Assembly (NCBI RefSeq): GCF_000003815.2
Contig: NC_049980.1
Span: forward strand, 28,401,464 to 28,449,729
DNA from: Branchiostoma floridae
Taxonomy: Eukaryota; Chordata; Leptocardii; Amphioxiformes; Branchiostomatidae
Direction: 5' to 3'
Length of the DNA: 48,266 nt
Shown one piece after another: positions 1 to 11,754 of the stretch. The notes under the pieces were generated by a model that worked only from the letters and a program-made list of their open reading frames with translations, had not been told where the DNA came from and did not search any database. Position numbers and translations under genes: made by a program. The number at the start of each line of letters is the position of its first letter. Within the stretch, counting starts at the first letter, position 1.

Positions 1-359
1 ACCTAGGAGAAAGCAGTAGCACCTGGGAGAAAGCGGGAGAAGCTGGGAGAAAGAGGGAGAACCTGGGAGAACCAGGGAGAACCTGGGAGAAACCGGGAGA
101 AACCGGGAGGAAGCGGCAGAACCTGGGAGAAAGCGGGAGAACCTGGAAGAAAGCGGTAGAACCTGGGAAAAAAGTGGGAGAACCTGGGAGAAACCAGTAG
201 AATCTTGGAGAAACAGGTAGAACCTGGTAGAAACAGGGAGAACCTGGGAGAAAGCGGGAGAGCCTGGGAGAAAGCGGGAGAGCTTGGGAGAAAGCGGTAG
301 AACCTGTGAGAAAGCGGGAAAACCTGGGAGAAACTGGGAGAACTTGGGAGAAAGCGGTA
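1..359. repeat. Minisatellite, 20-bp unit, left block
   Basis: Tandem array of a 20-bp unit that reads roughly ACCTGGGAGAAAGCGGGAGA on the plus strand, with variants in the last bases (AAACAGGTAG, AAACCGGGAG). The array begins before the window, so its full size is unknown. The right block at about 1409-3497 is the same unit in the opposite orientation. The arginine/glutamate-rich reading frames it creates are by-products of the repeat and not genes. Confidence 0.95.
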
Positions 360-1408
360 GTTGTTTTCATTTTATTATTAAGTCTCTTATAATCAGTAAT
401 TCATGACAATTCTTTGTGCTTTGAGATCCATACAACACATCTTTGGAAAAATTTTCATATTGTAAATAGTTCCCATGGCTCACCCGCTTCCTTGCATAAT
501 GTTTCTTATGGTCACAGCAATTCAGGTAGGCAAGAGATTGTAAGATTCTGGTTTGCATAAAATAACTAGAAGAACCTTTGAATGTTAGATAAGTGCATTG
601 CAAATGTTCAGTGATGATGCTTAGCTAATTCGAACTGAATGATACTTTAACTCCCTGTATCCTTATGGGGCCCTTATGCAGAAGTAAATATGTCTGGGAA
701 ACACTAACTATATATATCCACACAAATGTGATTGCAAGACAACTATTTCAAGATTAAAAGTACATTACAGTACTACTTATCTTGACGTGAGGTTTATAGG
801 CCATAGAGGCAAGAGTTTGTAATCTTGTGCCTGCTTATTAAATGTTTACTGGCTTTGTGTGTGATAAAGATGTTGACGCATCTCTTCATTCCTTTGTATG
901 TTTTATTTTATAAGATAAAGACAAATGCAATTTTATATATATGGCCTCCTTCGGTCAATATTGACCATGGTAAAATTTTATACATCAGCCCATACATACT
1001 TGCAGGCCATTTAATCTTATCATTAGGGACAGGCCTAGATGGGCTAGGACAGTCTCAGGGGGAGGGAAGTAGTCAGCCAACAAGAAGGGTAAAAAGAACA
1101 ATATGGCTAAGGACTTTCAAAATGAACACCATATTATTTAACTTTATTAAAAAAAAAAAGAAACAATAAATGAACGAAGACCTTTATAGTACATGCATAC
1201 CCACTGGGTTCAGTACAGGTCACAACAAATGATACAATATGATGATACAATGAATCTACACTACTCAAGAATCGTATTCTACTGCGTACATTCGGCTTCT
1301 TCTCGTTTCTTTGTGATATTGAAAATGTAAGAACAAATATGCCTTATAAATAAAGGTTTGTCTAGTTTCATAAGGAATAAAACAAAGTAATCACAACAAA
1401 CACAACCA
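360..1408. other. Unique spacer between inverted minisatellite blocks
   Basis: About 1 kb of AT-rich sequence with no recognisable gene. The longest open frame (825-1169, plus) is low-complexity, ends in a poly-lysine run made by an A-tract, and has no family resemblance that I can see. Both edges run directly into minisatellite units of opposite orientation. Confidence 0.6.
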
Positions 1409-3497
1409 CCTTCTCCCAAGTTCACCTGCTTTCTCCCGGGCTGTACCACTTTCTCCAATCTTCCCGCTTTCTCCCAGATTCTCCTGCTTCCTCCTAGGTT
1501 CTACTGCTTTCTCCCAGGTCCTTCTTTCTCCAAGTTTCTCCCGCTTAAGCTTTCTCCCGGGTTCTGCTTCATTCTCCCAGGTTCTACCGCTTTCTCCCAA
1601 ATTCTCCCGCTTTCTCCCAGCTTCTCCCGCTTTCTTCCAGTTTCTCCCGCTTTCTCCCATTTTCTCACGCTTTCTCCCATTTTCTCACGCTATCTCCCAG
1701 GTTCTCCCGCTTTCTCCCAGGTTCTGCTGCTTTCTACCAGGTTCTGCCGCTTTCTCCCATTATCTCCCGCTTACTCCCAGGTTCTCCCTGTTTCTCCCAG
1801 GTTTTCCCGCTTTCTCCAAGCTCTCCCGACTTTCTCCCAGGTTTTCCCGACTTTCTCCCAGGTTTTCCCGCGTTTCTCCCAAGCTCTCCCGCTTTCTCCC
1901 AGGTTTTCCCGCTTTCTCCCAGGTTCTCCCGCTTTCTCCCAGGTTCTCCCGCTTTATCCCAGGTACTCCCGCTTTCTCCCAGGTTCTTCCGCTTTCACCC
2001 AGGTTCTCTCGCTTTATCCCAGGTTCTCCCGCTTTCTCCCAGGTTCTCCCTGTTTCTACCAGGTTCTACCTGTTTCTCCCAGGTTCTACCTGTTTCTCCC
2101 AGGTTCTCCCTGTTTCTCCCAGGTTCTCCCGCTTTCTCCCAGGTTCTGCCGCCTTCTCCCAAGCTCTCCCGCTTTCTCCCAGGGTCTCCCACTTTCTCCC
2201 AGGTTCTCCCGCTTTCTCCCAGGTTCTCCCGCTTTCTCCCAGGTTCTACCGCTTTCTCCCAGGTTCTCCCAGTTTCTACCAGGTTCTCCCTGTTTCTCCC
2301 AGGTTCTACCTGTTTCTCCCAGGTTCTCCCGCTTTCTCCCAGGTTCTACCGCTTTCTCCCAGGTTCTACCGCTTTCTCCCAGGTTCTCCCAGTTTCTACC
2401 AGGTTCTCCCAGTTTCTACCAGGTTCTCCCTGTTTCTCCCAGGTTCTACCTGTTTCTCCCAGGTTCTACCTGGTTTCTCCCAGGTTCTCCCTGTTTCTCC
2501 CAGGTTCTCCCGCTTTCTCCCAGGTTCTACCGCTTTCTCCCAGGTTCTACCAGCTTTCTCCCAGGTTCTCCCAGTTTCTACCAGGTTCTCCCTGTTTCTC
2601 CCAGGTTCTACCTGTTTCTCCCAGGTTTTCCCGCTTTCTCCCAGGCTCTACCGCTTTCTCCCAGGTTCTACCGCTTTCTCCCAGGTTCTCCCAGTTTCTA
2701 CCAGGTTCTCCCAGTTTCTACCAGGTTCTCCCTGTTTCTCCCAGGTTCTACCTGTTTCTCCCAGGTTTTCCCGCTTTCTCCCAGGCTCTACCGCTTTCTC
2801 CCAGGTTCTACCGCTTTCTCCCAGGTTCTCCCAGTTTCTACCAGGTTCTCCCTGTTTCTCCCAGGTTCTACCTGTTTCTCCCAGGTTTTCCCGCTTTCTC
2901 CCAGGCTCTACCGCTTTCTCCCAGGTTCTACCGCTTTCTCCCAGGTTCTCCCAGTTTCTACCAGGTTCTCCCTGTTTCTCCCAGGTTCTACCTGTTTCTC
3001 CCAGGTTTTCCCGCTTTCTCCCAGGCTCTACCGCTTTCTCCCAGGTTCTACCGCTTTCTCCCAGGTTCTCCCAGTTTCTACCAGGTTCTCCCAGTTTCTA
3101 CCAGGTTCTCCCTGTTTCTCCCAGGTTCTACCTGTTTCTCCCAGGTTCTACCTGTTTCTCCCAGGTTCTCCCTGTTTCTCCCAGGTTTTCCCGCTTTCTC
3201 CCAGGCTCTACCGCTTTCTCCCAGGTTCTACCGCTTTCTCCCAGGTTCTCCCAGTTTCTACCAGGTTCTCCCTGTTTCTCCCAGGTTCTACCTGTTTCTC
3301 CCAGGTTTTCCCGCTTTCTCCCAGGCTCTACCGCTTTCTCCCAGGCTCTACCGCTTTCTCCCAGGTTCTCCCAGTTTCTACCAGGTTCTACCTGTTTCTC
3401 CCAGGTTCTAGCTGTTTCGCCCAGGTTCTCCCAGTTTCTCCTAGGTTTTCCCGCTTACTCCTTGCTTTCTTCCAGGTTCTACTGCTTTCTCCTGGTT
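1409..3497. repeat. Minisatellite, 20-bp unit, right block with 120-bp higher-order repeats
   Basis: About 100 tandem copies of a 20-bp unit, CCAGGTTCTACCGCTTTCTC and close variants (CCCTGTTTCTC, CCCAGTTTCTA endings). The 5' part (1409-1900) is more diverged. From about 2600 the units fall into a higher-order pattern of six variants: the 120-bp blocks 2761-2880 and 2881-3000 are identical, and the pattern continues at 3001, 3181 and 3301 with 20- to 40-bp expansions. Homogenised inner units with decayed edges are typical of unequal exchange or replication slippage. Confidence 0.95.
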
Positions 3498-3947
3498 TAC
3501 ACTTCTTTGGAAAAATAATTTGAATAACCTTCCAGAAAAGCATGCTAATTTACATAAATGGGAACATTACATGCTCCCGTAACCATCACATGTCATGAAC
3601 TCACGCGAGTGGAGATCTCGCGAGAGTTCATTCCATTGTGATATCATTGGGAATCTGGTTGGATGCTGTCGGCATCCAGCCAATCAGGGATTACCTAATA
3701 TGCTAATGTAAGCTCCTCCTCATATGGTCTAGACAGTCATTACCTAATTATCTCATATGTCAAAGGTCATGGCCGTTACACTAGTTTCTAAAACATTTTT
3801 TACTCTCCGTTGGCGTATTCATATTTCTATCACGGTGACCTTTTACGTGTCCTTGCAAGTTGCCTCCTTCTCCGTGAGTGTTTTTATCTTCCGTTTACGT
3901 CGTGAGCATGCATGCAGCTGTGCTACACGAAACTAAAACGAACGCTG
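3498..3947. promoter_or_regulatory. Promoter-like CpG-containing stretch
   Basis: 3616-3625 is TCTCGCGAGA, a perfect 10-bp palindrome known as a core-promoter element bound by BANP in vertebrates. It is followed by a short inverted repeat around 3661-3680 (GGATGC / GCATCC) and a CCAAT-type box at about 3680-3686. No confident gene start is visible next to it. It could serve an unannotated transcript on either strand, or be the remnant of a repeat. The function is inferred from motifs only. Confidence 0.3.
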
Positions 3948-3963
3948 TCACAGGTATACGTAC

Positions 3964-4277
3964 CCTGCTTGACAGGTGCACCGGCTGCTTGTCAGCAGCC
4001 GGCTTGCAGTGCCTACCAACAGATTGATCGTGTGCGGCGCCTGCCCCTTCCGCATGGACCGAAAGCATTTTGCCCGAACAGCAACCACATCATCCTGCTC
4101 CTCGAACAATTCTACGCTGTTTACGTAGCTTTCTACGAAGAAAGCATATCCCTTTTCTTTGGCCCGCTGCGACAGCGTTTCGGTGCCAAAGAAACTTAAA
4201 CCAAAGTCAGCGGGCAAAACTGACAGCTTAGTGGTGCGTAAAGGGATCATCTTTGTCCTAGTCGCGCTGATTTTCAC
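3964..4277 (-). pseudogene. Possible SWIM zinc-finger / YqaJ-type gene fragment
   Basis: A minus-strand open frame of about 105 codons reads like the middle of the SWIM-finger proteins that accompany YqaJ-like exonucleases in invertebrate genomes. It has the segment VRAKCFRSMRKGQ, then a beta-rich stretch, then SSRCTCQAG, which matches the first half (CxC) of a SWIM motif. A good donor, GG|GTACGT, follows at 3963-3958, which would place the second half (CxH) in another exon. I could not find that exon before the minisatellite. The upstream end has no convincing start codon. It is probably a partial, possibly mobile-element-derived gene. Identity is by eye only. Confidence 0.35.
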
Positions 4278-6575
4278 CGTAACACGATACGCCCTCTAGC
4301 GCGTTATGTAATCAGTGAAAGTAACGCCATTCATTAGATGCCCAAAGTACGTATACAGCAAAAGATTTTCTTTTATTTCACTCGCATATTCATTCTCCTT
4401 CTCTTATGTAAATTATCACCACTGTTTACGTCTACGTCTACGTGGTTATTGTCCGTTCACGTGCTTATATTAATGTCACAGTGATCTTCTGCATGTTGGA
4501 ATATGTAACTCACTTTGCCCCTCCCCCTCCCCCAAGTTTTCGAGCTCTAGGCTTGGATTTAATTGCAATTTCTGCACCGATACAGCTGTGGAGCATGCAG
4601 CACAGGTATCAAAGAGGATGCAGCAGAAACAATTGCAACGTTAAACAGACGCATTTGTGCTTGTCACGACTTATTTTACTTCCCGGTCGATTGCAACTTT
4701 AGGCGGTGCCGTAAGTCGTGTTTCCGCATGGAGCGTAAACTAAGGCCCCACTGCAAACAGCCTTTGCGCGTTCTGCCACCAACAGGACTTTTCAGACTTA
4801 CGACGATGTGGACTATGTGTAACATCTCTATTTAGCTGCCTTAGTTACGTCATCTGGCTGCATGAAGGCCGAATCACCGTTTCTCCCTGCAGGCCGCGGC
4901 CCGTCATTCGCCGCCATTTCTGCCCGAGTTTCGCTAGTTTTGCCCGAGGTGTTCGAAATCGAACAGGGGGCGGGGCTTACGGTGTTCGACAGGAAAGGTC
5001 CATTAGGAAAGCGACCAATAAGTGAATGGCTGCAAATCCGTCAAAAATTTGCATTATTATGTTTTTATTTTGCATCTCTTAAGGGACTATGGGGTCAGTC
5101 TGCACTACTCTAAATTGCTACATCTTTCGGTGCATAACACATCTTGTAATATTTATTATTCTATCTTATATCATGAAAATTTGTGTGGTTTGGGGAAAAC
5201 TAAATGGGACCTGATTTTAGAAATAAGTTTTGTCTGCCTCATTGACCTCGTCTTCGATCTATCATGGCCGCCGCGTGAGAAAGGTGTATTGTGGGTCTTG
5301 GCATTACATGAAGCTGCCTTAACAAGTACATGATGCCAGACAGCTATCATATATAATCTATATTGAATTTACCTATTAATAATTTGTGACCTGTTCAGAG
5401 CTTATTGACCACCTCATCCATGTGCTCATTCAAATGTTAATATGGCTGTGATCTCCTCAGCATACAAAAAATCTATAGCCTTGTTATGCTGCTGTCTACA
5501 CAATTAAAAGCAGTTATAAGCTTCGACATGTATCAAGATCTGTCCCCACACATGATATCATAGGGGTTCCTGGCAATGCTTAAAACTATTACTTCAGACA
5601 GCACTTACACTAAACTGATACACATAACTATAGAATCGGCAGCATAATGAGTGACCCAAAGGTGCAATATGCATGCACACAAAGTCTGTCAGTTCTGTCA
5701 AATGCAAAGTACCCAATTAACACTTATCTGGTAGGACATGAGGGGGAGAGAATTACACCCATTGTCCATCAAACAATGGATAGTGAGTGTCCGTCAATTT
5801 CGGGTTGTTAAATAGTGGCAATACATTACAAAGACAGGCTTTGAAAAGTTTTCTTTAAATGATAAGTGTGCAGCACTCATTTTGAGACCTGGTCTGTTTA
5901 AATCCTGGTTTAATAGAATGACTGCGAAAGGTTTCAATATCAACATGACTTTAGTACACGATGTTATAACATTACATATATTTTACAATGCACTACAATA
6001 AAGCCGAGATGGCATTTTTCTAACCCTGGTGCAAGTTGTGAGCTATATAGAACTATGTATCCTTTTGAAAATAATGTGTTTTATTTGCAAAATTATGCCG
6101 TAAGGCTAATAGCATGTTCAGTCTCAAAGACTTAAAGAGTAGAAGTTATTTATATGATGCACAGTAAGAATGATGGATGATTTTTGTTAAGCTATGATTT
6201 TGTATGACATTGTGTCACACTTCAAGTTGATGTTATTTCTGTGCTTAGCCATATTAAAGATAAAAAATGTTGTTGTATACTAGTACTTAGTAGCTTACAA
6301 CATATACCCCCATGCAGACCCTCTTTTCGGACTGGACAGGGTTTTCCGCATTCCAGACTGGACAGGTTTTTCCGAAAACCCTATGATACCATGAAGAATG
6401 ATGTGAAAATATGCAATAAGCCCTTTTACAGAGCGCATCTGCGGCGATAGGAATTCTACGTAATATGACAAAGGGTAAGGCCCCAAAATTGTAAGCAGTC
6501 ATTGTCTCGACCATTGTTCGATTTGCATAACAATGTTCAGACGGGTTCAGTTTTTAATTTCGGGGCCTTAAGATG
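4278..6575. other. Intergenic, no gene recognised
   Basis: Open frames here are at most 103 codons and look random. A CpG-richer patch at about 4860-5010 (with CCGCCATTT and a CCAAT-like site) and an ATGGCCGCCGCG at about 5265 hint at a promoter, but no coding exon follows. AT-rich sequence from 5330 to 6240 shows nothing I can name. Confidence 0.5.
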
Positions 6576-6874
6576 GGGTCACACCTGCGTATATATTTAA
6601 GTCCGTATGAGGCACGCATGGGAGTATTTGCCTCCACCAGGCCCCATGGGTTGTGGGAAAGATAATTGAAATTGGGCAAACGTAAACAGGTAACATGTTA
6701 GACGAGTTAGCAGGGTCGCTAACCATACTTCTCGGTCAGCTAACTCATCTTGCATGTTATGAATCTACATTTGTCCAATTTGTACTATTTTTCCCACGAC
6801 TTGTGGAGCCTGGTAGAAACTAAGAGCTTCATACGCACCTCAAACGGACTTGAATATATACGCATATGTGACCC
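6576..6874. mobile_element. Fold-back MITE, about 300 bp
   Basis: Both ends carry the same roughly 50-bp sequence in inverted orientation: GGGTCACA..TGCGTATATATT..AAGTCCGT at 6576-6625, and its complement at 6825-6874. The similarity continues inward (CTCCACCAGG / CCTGGTAG, GGGAAA, TAACATG..GAGTTAGC / GCTAACTC..CATGTTA), so nearly the whole element is one imperfect hairpin. It has no coding capacity and sits 320 bp upstream of the kelch-gene ATG. Target-site duplication is not clear. Confidence 0.75.
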
Positions 6875-7192
6875 GCCACCTTTAGTCACCTTTTGACATT
6901 TTAGCGAGAATTCCTGTCGCCGCACATGCGTTCCAACCTCGGTGAAAGGGCTTATACATGTAACGTTACTTGTAGTCATCTCCATGTTTACACATTCATT
7001 ATTAAGTCATTCCGCTTTTCCAAAATACATTCCGTACACACCTTGGTACACACGTAACAGGCAATACATTATATGGGGAGTCAGGTATCAAGATTGGTCA
7101 AAGGTCAGAGTTGAAGGCGCGTATGACCTCTTGGTGCACGAAGCAAGTAGTGCGACAGTTTCTATACTTTGGGCGCCCAGACAGCTAAAAAA

Positions 7193-10100
7193 ATGTACGC
7201 AACAAACAAATCTCACTGTAATGATGTTCTGCACATGCTGAACGAACTGAGGGAGCGAGCAGAGCTGACTGACGTGGTTCTGGAGGTGGAAGGGAGAAGG
7301 TATTAAATGTCGGGCGATGGGGGAGGGGGGCAGAACTGGCTGGAAGGTATAGGATACTAGTAGGTGCGTGTGGCCATTTCTAGCGAAACAGTATACGTTA
7401 AACAAGGGCAGCAACAACAACAAAGCTCAAAATCATTGCTATCATGTTCATAATTCGTCTCCACTCTAGCAGCTTCACTCTAAGCTATGTGCATCGCTCT
7501 ACTTTCGATGCCCCCCCCCCCCCCAAATAAAATGTATACAGGAGGTGGGGGTAGAAGAGGTACAAAATCTGGTGTTGTCCCGTCGTACTCTGGTTCCAAT
7601 CAAGAGATAATTCGCTCCAACTCTACCCTAGTTCCGATTCAAATTGCTAGTTTAAACTGTTATCAATCAAATTGCTCAAATCCTCCCTAGTTCCCAGATG
7701 CTTGGACCCTACCCTCCAATTCAGAGTCTTCCAGCACCCCCCCCGGTATCAGGACAACTCGGCACCTGGGACGACTCGGCACCTAGCCAAGTGGGAAAAC
7801 TTGGCACCAAGAATATGACATAAAATTGTGAAGGTTTGTGAGAAATGCAAGATGTTTAACTGCAAAACATTTCTCTCACTGCAATAACTTGTAAGTCATA
7901 CAGTCGGCACAATTTTACGGACATTTTGAGGCTCTGAACGTCACTTCAAGGTACGTTAACTTTGAACGGCCGAGGCTCTGTCTATATCAGATCGGCCATC
8001 TCAACGCGTTTTTGAAACCTACAAACAGTTGTAATTTATGACCAACAAAATATAAAACTGTAGCTGCTTGTTACATCTATTTTCATTTGTACTAACTTGC
8101 AAACACGGTGATATAGAAGAGAAGTAGAGTGACATCGTGAAAGAACGCCGATATAACAACTAAAAAATGGCGTCGCCGGCGCGGCCCGCAACATGTTTTG
8201 GGGATCTTGTATCCTAAAAATTTGTATCCAAAACGTTACCTCGTGGGGTGAGATTGATTTGCACATTCTTATGTCACTTCTTATGCTGCCGGAATGATAG
8301 GATTATCATTCTTCGAGTGCAAAATATAAAAGTTATGTACCGAGTAAGTATGGTGCCGACTAGGGCCGAGTTGTCTCAGGTGCCGAGTCGTCTCGAAACC
8401 ACCCACCCCCCCCTCTGCCATTATTTTCTAGAACGACGCAACAGTAATTTTGTAAGTATTGCTTTGACAAGTGGCCTTTATTAGTTTATGAATGACAGTT
8501 GACACTGGGTTATCTTCCTACACAGTTTTCCCTGCCATCGCGCCGTCCTGGCCTCCTGCAGTCCCTACTTCCGTACCATGTTCACCAGCGGCTACGCGGA
8601 GGCCAAGCAGGAAAAGGTCAAGATCCAGGATGTGGGTGAGGTAGCCATGGCAACCATTCTAGACTACACCTACACCGGACGCCTTCAGACAGAGCCAGAC
8701 CAGGTCCAGGCTGTGATGTCTGCAGCCAGACTGCTACAGGTAACTATCTGTTACAATTACAAAACAAGTCTTCATGCATAATTTGAAAGTTCATCTGTGT
8801 TGGTATAAGTCATTATTGAACTAGTTAAACTGTAATTTCCAACTCAAAAATTAGACTCACCCAATTTTTTGACTGAACAGCACCAGTCTGTGCCAAGAAA
8901 TGAACAATCCACTGCTGTCGTGACGTTACGTTATGCAGGTAAAACATGTGACTCAGTAAGCAGTAGATCATATGTTGCATGCGTTTAGCCAGAGGGATCA
9001 AAGAAGCCATCTACATGAGAGCTTTACAACCATCCCTGAACAGAGACGGTGGGCGCCATACTAGTAGACTTCCTGCAATGTTTGATCCACTGCTTACTGA
9101 GTCATACTGCTTACTATCTGCATAACGTGACGTCACGACAGCAGTGGATTGTTCCATCCTTGACAAAGACTGGTGCTGTTCTGGCAAAAATTTGGGTGAG
9201 TCCAATTTTGTGTTGGAAATAACAGTTTATCTAGTTCAATAAGTCTTCAGGCATGTGGGGCCATGACAAATTCATTATGGCGATGCCTTTTGAAGGCTCG
9301 TTTTTGTTACTTCACTCAGGGAGTGGGTATGCGCAATATTTGCGCTTTAGAAGCATGTATGTCTCTAGGTGTAATAGGTGTAATAAATTGTATGAAAGGA
9401 TACTTTTTGGAAGTCTTGATTACAACTTGGTCATAGCGATGCCTTTGGTGACTTGTTTAGTCCTTTGTCAGTCTGTCCTTTTCCCCATATATATGCACAT
9501 TTTGGAAGTATGATAAGTCCAGTACACTTAAGAAGTACCCTACCCTTTTGCTCTATTTACTGATAGGTGCAGAATGGTCTATCAGCATAATCATGTTTTT
9601 TTTTCTTCCAGGTTGATTTCGTAGGTCGTCAAGCAGCAGAATACATGAAGGACCATCTGGACGTGTCCAACTGTGCAGATGTGTTGATGTATGCTGACAT
9701 GCTGGCAAACAGTGACTTAGTGGAGGCCAGTAGGAGGTACATGGCATCCAGGTTAGTAAAATGGCTGTTACTCGCATTATATTATCATTAAACAATTATA
9801 CATTATATTCATTTGATTGACTTTACCCACACAGCACTTAATTTAAAAAGATACCTTTCAATGGTGCATGTGCTTCATCATATTTGAATTGACTCATTGC
9901 ACATTTGATTTTCTCAGGTTCAACCAGGTGGCACAACAACCCTCCTTTCTCCAGTTGTCTCTGCCCCTGCTCCAGTTGTTGCTTGACAGGGAAGATTTAA
10001 TGACCAACTCAGAAGACGACGTTGTGCAAGCGGCTCTAAGATGGATCAAATCTGACCAAAAAGAGCGCTTGCAGCACCTCCCTGCCCTTAGTAAATCATT

Positions 10101-11754
10101 CCGTCATTCCTTTATCAGCCCAAAACAGCTTGCTGAGATTGAGAGCAAGTGTCTGCCAACAGACAGCAAGGTAACTTACAGCAAAAGCACAGATCAGCGG
10201 CTCGGACATGTGCGAACGGAGATGCAGATTTTTCTACAAGAAGATTTCTTAGGCCACGATTCCCAGCAGTCTGCCCCTTGCCATGACCCATCCACAGGTG
10301 AATTGTACTCGATTAATATGCCTAACAACCTGGACAGCTTCTCTGTGACAGCCACTCCTGATGATGAGCTGTACCTGGCTGGGGGCATGCTTGCCAAGAA
10401 AGACGACTTGCCTGGAATGACTATCAGGCAGAAGAAATTTTACCAGTTCAATCACCTGCTAAACACCTGGGAACCAAGGTGTGAGATGATTTCACCCAGA
10501 GTCAGGTAAGACTTTCTCTTGCAGCCTTCTTATAGAAGATTGGTTCCCTCATCAGCAGGGCCATAATTAGCTGCTTTGTTCCTACTTGTTCAAAAAGAGA
10601 TGGAAGTTTTCTTTGGCTTAGTTAACGTAACCTGTGAATGCTGTTGTAAGTATCTTACCTGTCTTAGCACTGGTGAAAAGCTTGGTTTTCTTTAAAGTAA
10701 GACATTCTCACACAAGGCAGTATACATAATATTGGCCCTCAGAGTCAGAAATTACAAAAAAAATTTAGATCATGTTTTGAAGGAACCCCAATACTAGTAT
10801 TAGGTTTTTAAAAATTGCAAAAGGATGGTTCTGCTGTTGGTGTATGTTAATACTGGGTAATCATATGCTGTATCTGTCTTCCCCAGGTGTGGTCTTGTGT
10901 ATCTGAAGGGCTACATCTATGCCATTGGTGGTGATAATGCCAAGGAATCAGCAGAGAGGTACGACCCTAGCTGTGATGAGTGGACCTCCATACCAGCCAT
11001 CCCTCAGTCCATGTCCTCAGAACTCTGTGCAGTGACTCTCGATGACAGCATCTATGTTGTAAGTAAGGAAGGCTGCTACTGCTTCAGTACCACAGAGAAC
11101 AAATGGAACAAGATAGCGGACATGATTAAACCACCACTGCGTCCTCAGGCCGTCACGTATCAGGGATGCATCTACTGTATGGATTCTGACAAAGACTGGG
11201 GAGATTCTGCACGGACTTGCATAGAGATGTACAACCCTGCAAATGGCGAGTGGAAGCAGTCTGGGAATGGCAAGTCTTTTGTCTTCGACACCGCAACCCT
11301 GGTGAAACACGGAGGGAGCCTGTACATTTTCATGGTGCAAATTATAGGTGCTCATGACTGCTGGATCGTAGTGGGACTGCCAAAGAAGTCCCTGACTTAT
11401 GTCAACCAGTATCACCCAGAAACAGACTCTTGGCTGAACGTAACAGACAAGGACAGTCTGGTATTGCCCTCAACCCTAATGAAGTGGTTGGGATCGGGTA
11501 ATACTGGGAACAGGACAGATTGCCTAGTGGCAAGGATGATCCCACAGTGCCTGGGGAAGCGGACTTTAGTTGAGGACCTGGTAGCGGAGATGTTTCCTGA
11601 TGAGGAAGAAGAGAGCAATGATTCCTCGGATTCATCTGGAAGCGGAATCTCGGATGACAGTGACAGTGAGGACGACCTCTCGTACCAAGAGGACAGTGAT
11701 GAGGACAATTCTCATGAAGATGGGCAGAGTGGAAGTGATGAAGAGGATGTCTGA
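7193..11754 (+). CDS. BTB-BACK-kelch protein (KLHL/KBTBD type), 5 exons, 638 aa
   Basis: Exons 7193-7299, 8526-8739, 9612-9751, 9918-10505 and 10887-11754; all junctions are GT-AG and phases agree (2, 0, 2, 2). An in-frame TAG at 7148-7150 supports the ATG at 7193. Residues about 1-107 form a BTB domain (LTDVVLEVEGRSFPCHRAVL, then CSPYFRTMFTSGYAE). About 108-220 is BACK (CADVLMYADML, DLMTNSEDDVVQAALRWI). About 290-570 holds kelch blades (LYLAGG, IYAIGG, with YDPxxDEW, MYNPANGEW and YHPETDSW closers); several blades lack the double glycine. From about 586 the tail is almost pure Ser/Asp/Glu and ends in SDEEDV. Family knowledge: such proteins are substrate adaptors of Cullin-3 ubiquitin ligases, with BTB/BACK binding CUL3 and kelch binding the substrate. 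The exact orthologue (for example KBTBD2-like) is not resolved. Confidence 0.93.
7745..8400. mobile_element. Non-autonomous inverted-repeat element in kelch-gene intron 1
   Basis: The ends are inverted copies of a roughly 40-bp motif that itself contains a direct repeat: ACAACTCGGCACCTGGGACGACTCGGCACC on the left and its complement on the right (8360-8394). The 656-bp body has no coding potential. It is flanked by C-rich tracts (ACCCACCCCCCCC on the right), which hides any target-site duplication. Superfamily is unknown. Confidence 0.65.
8813..9242. mobile_element. Fold-back element in kelch-gene intron 2
   Basis: Left arm 8813-8945 and right arm about 9110-9242 are inverted copies about 130 bp long and about 85% alike, ending in TTATTGAACTAG / CTAGTTCAATAA. 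Shared blocks include AACAATCCACTGCTGTCGTG and GACTCACCCAA. A roughly 165-bp loop separates them. The sequence AAGTCTTCA..GCAT occurs both shortly left (8766) and right (9241) of the element. It is non-coding and lies wholly inside the intron. Confidence 0.75.

Noticed and set aside
1391-2192. Minus-strand frames rich in Gly, Glu, Arg and Asn within the minisatellite
   Set aside because: They are translations of the 20-bp tandem unit; no start context, splice signals or non-repeat sequence.
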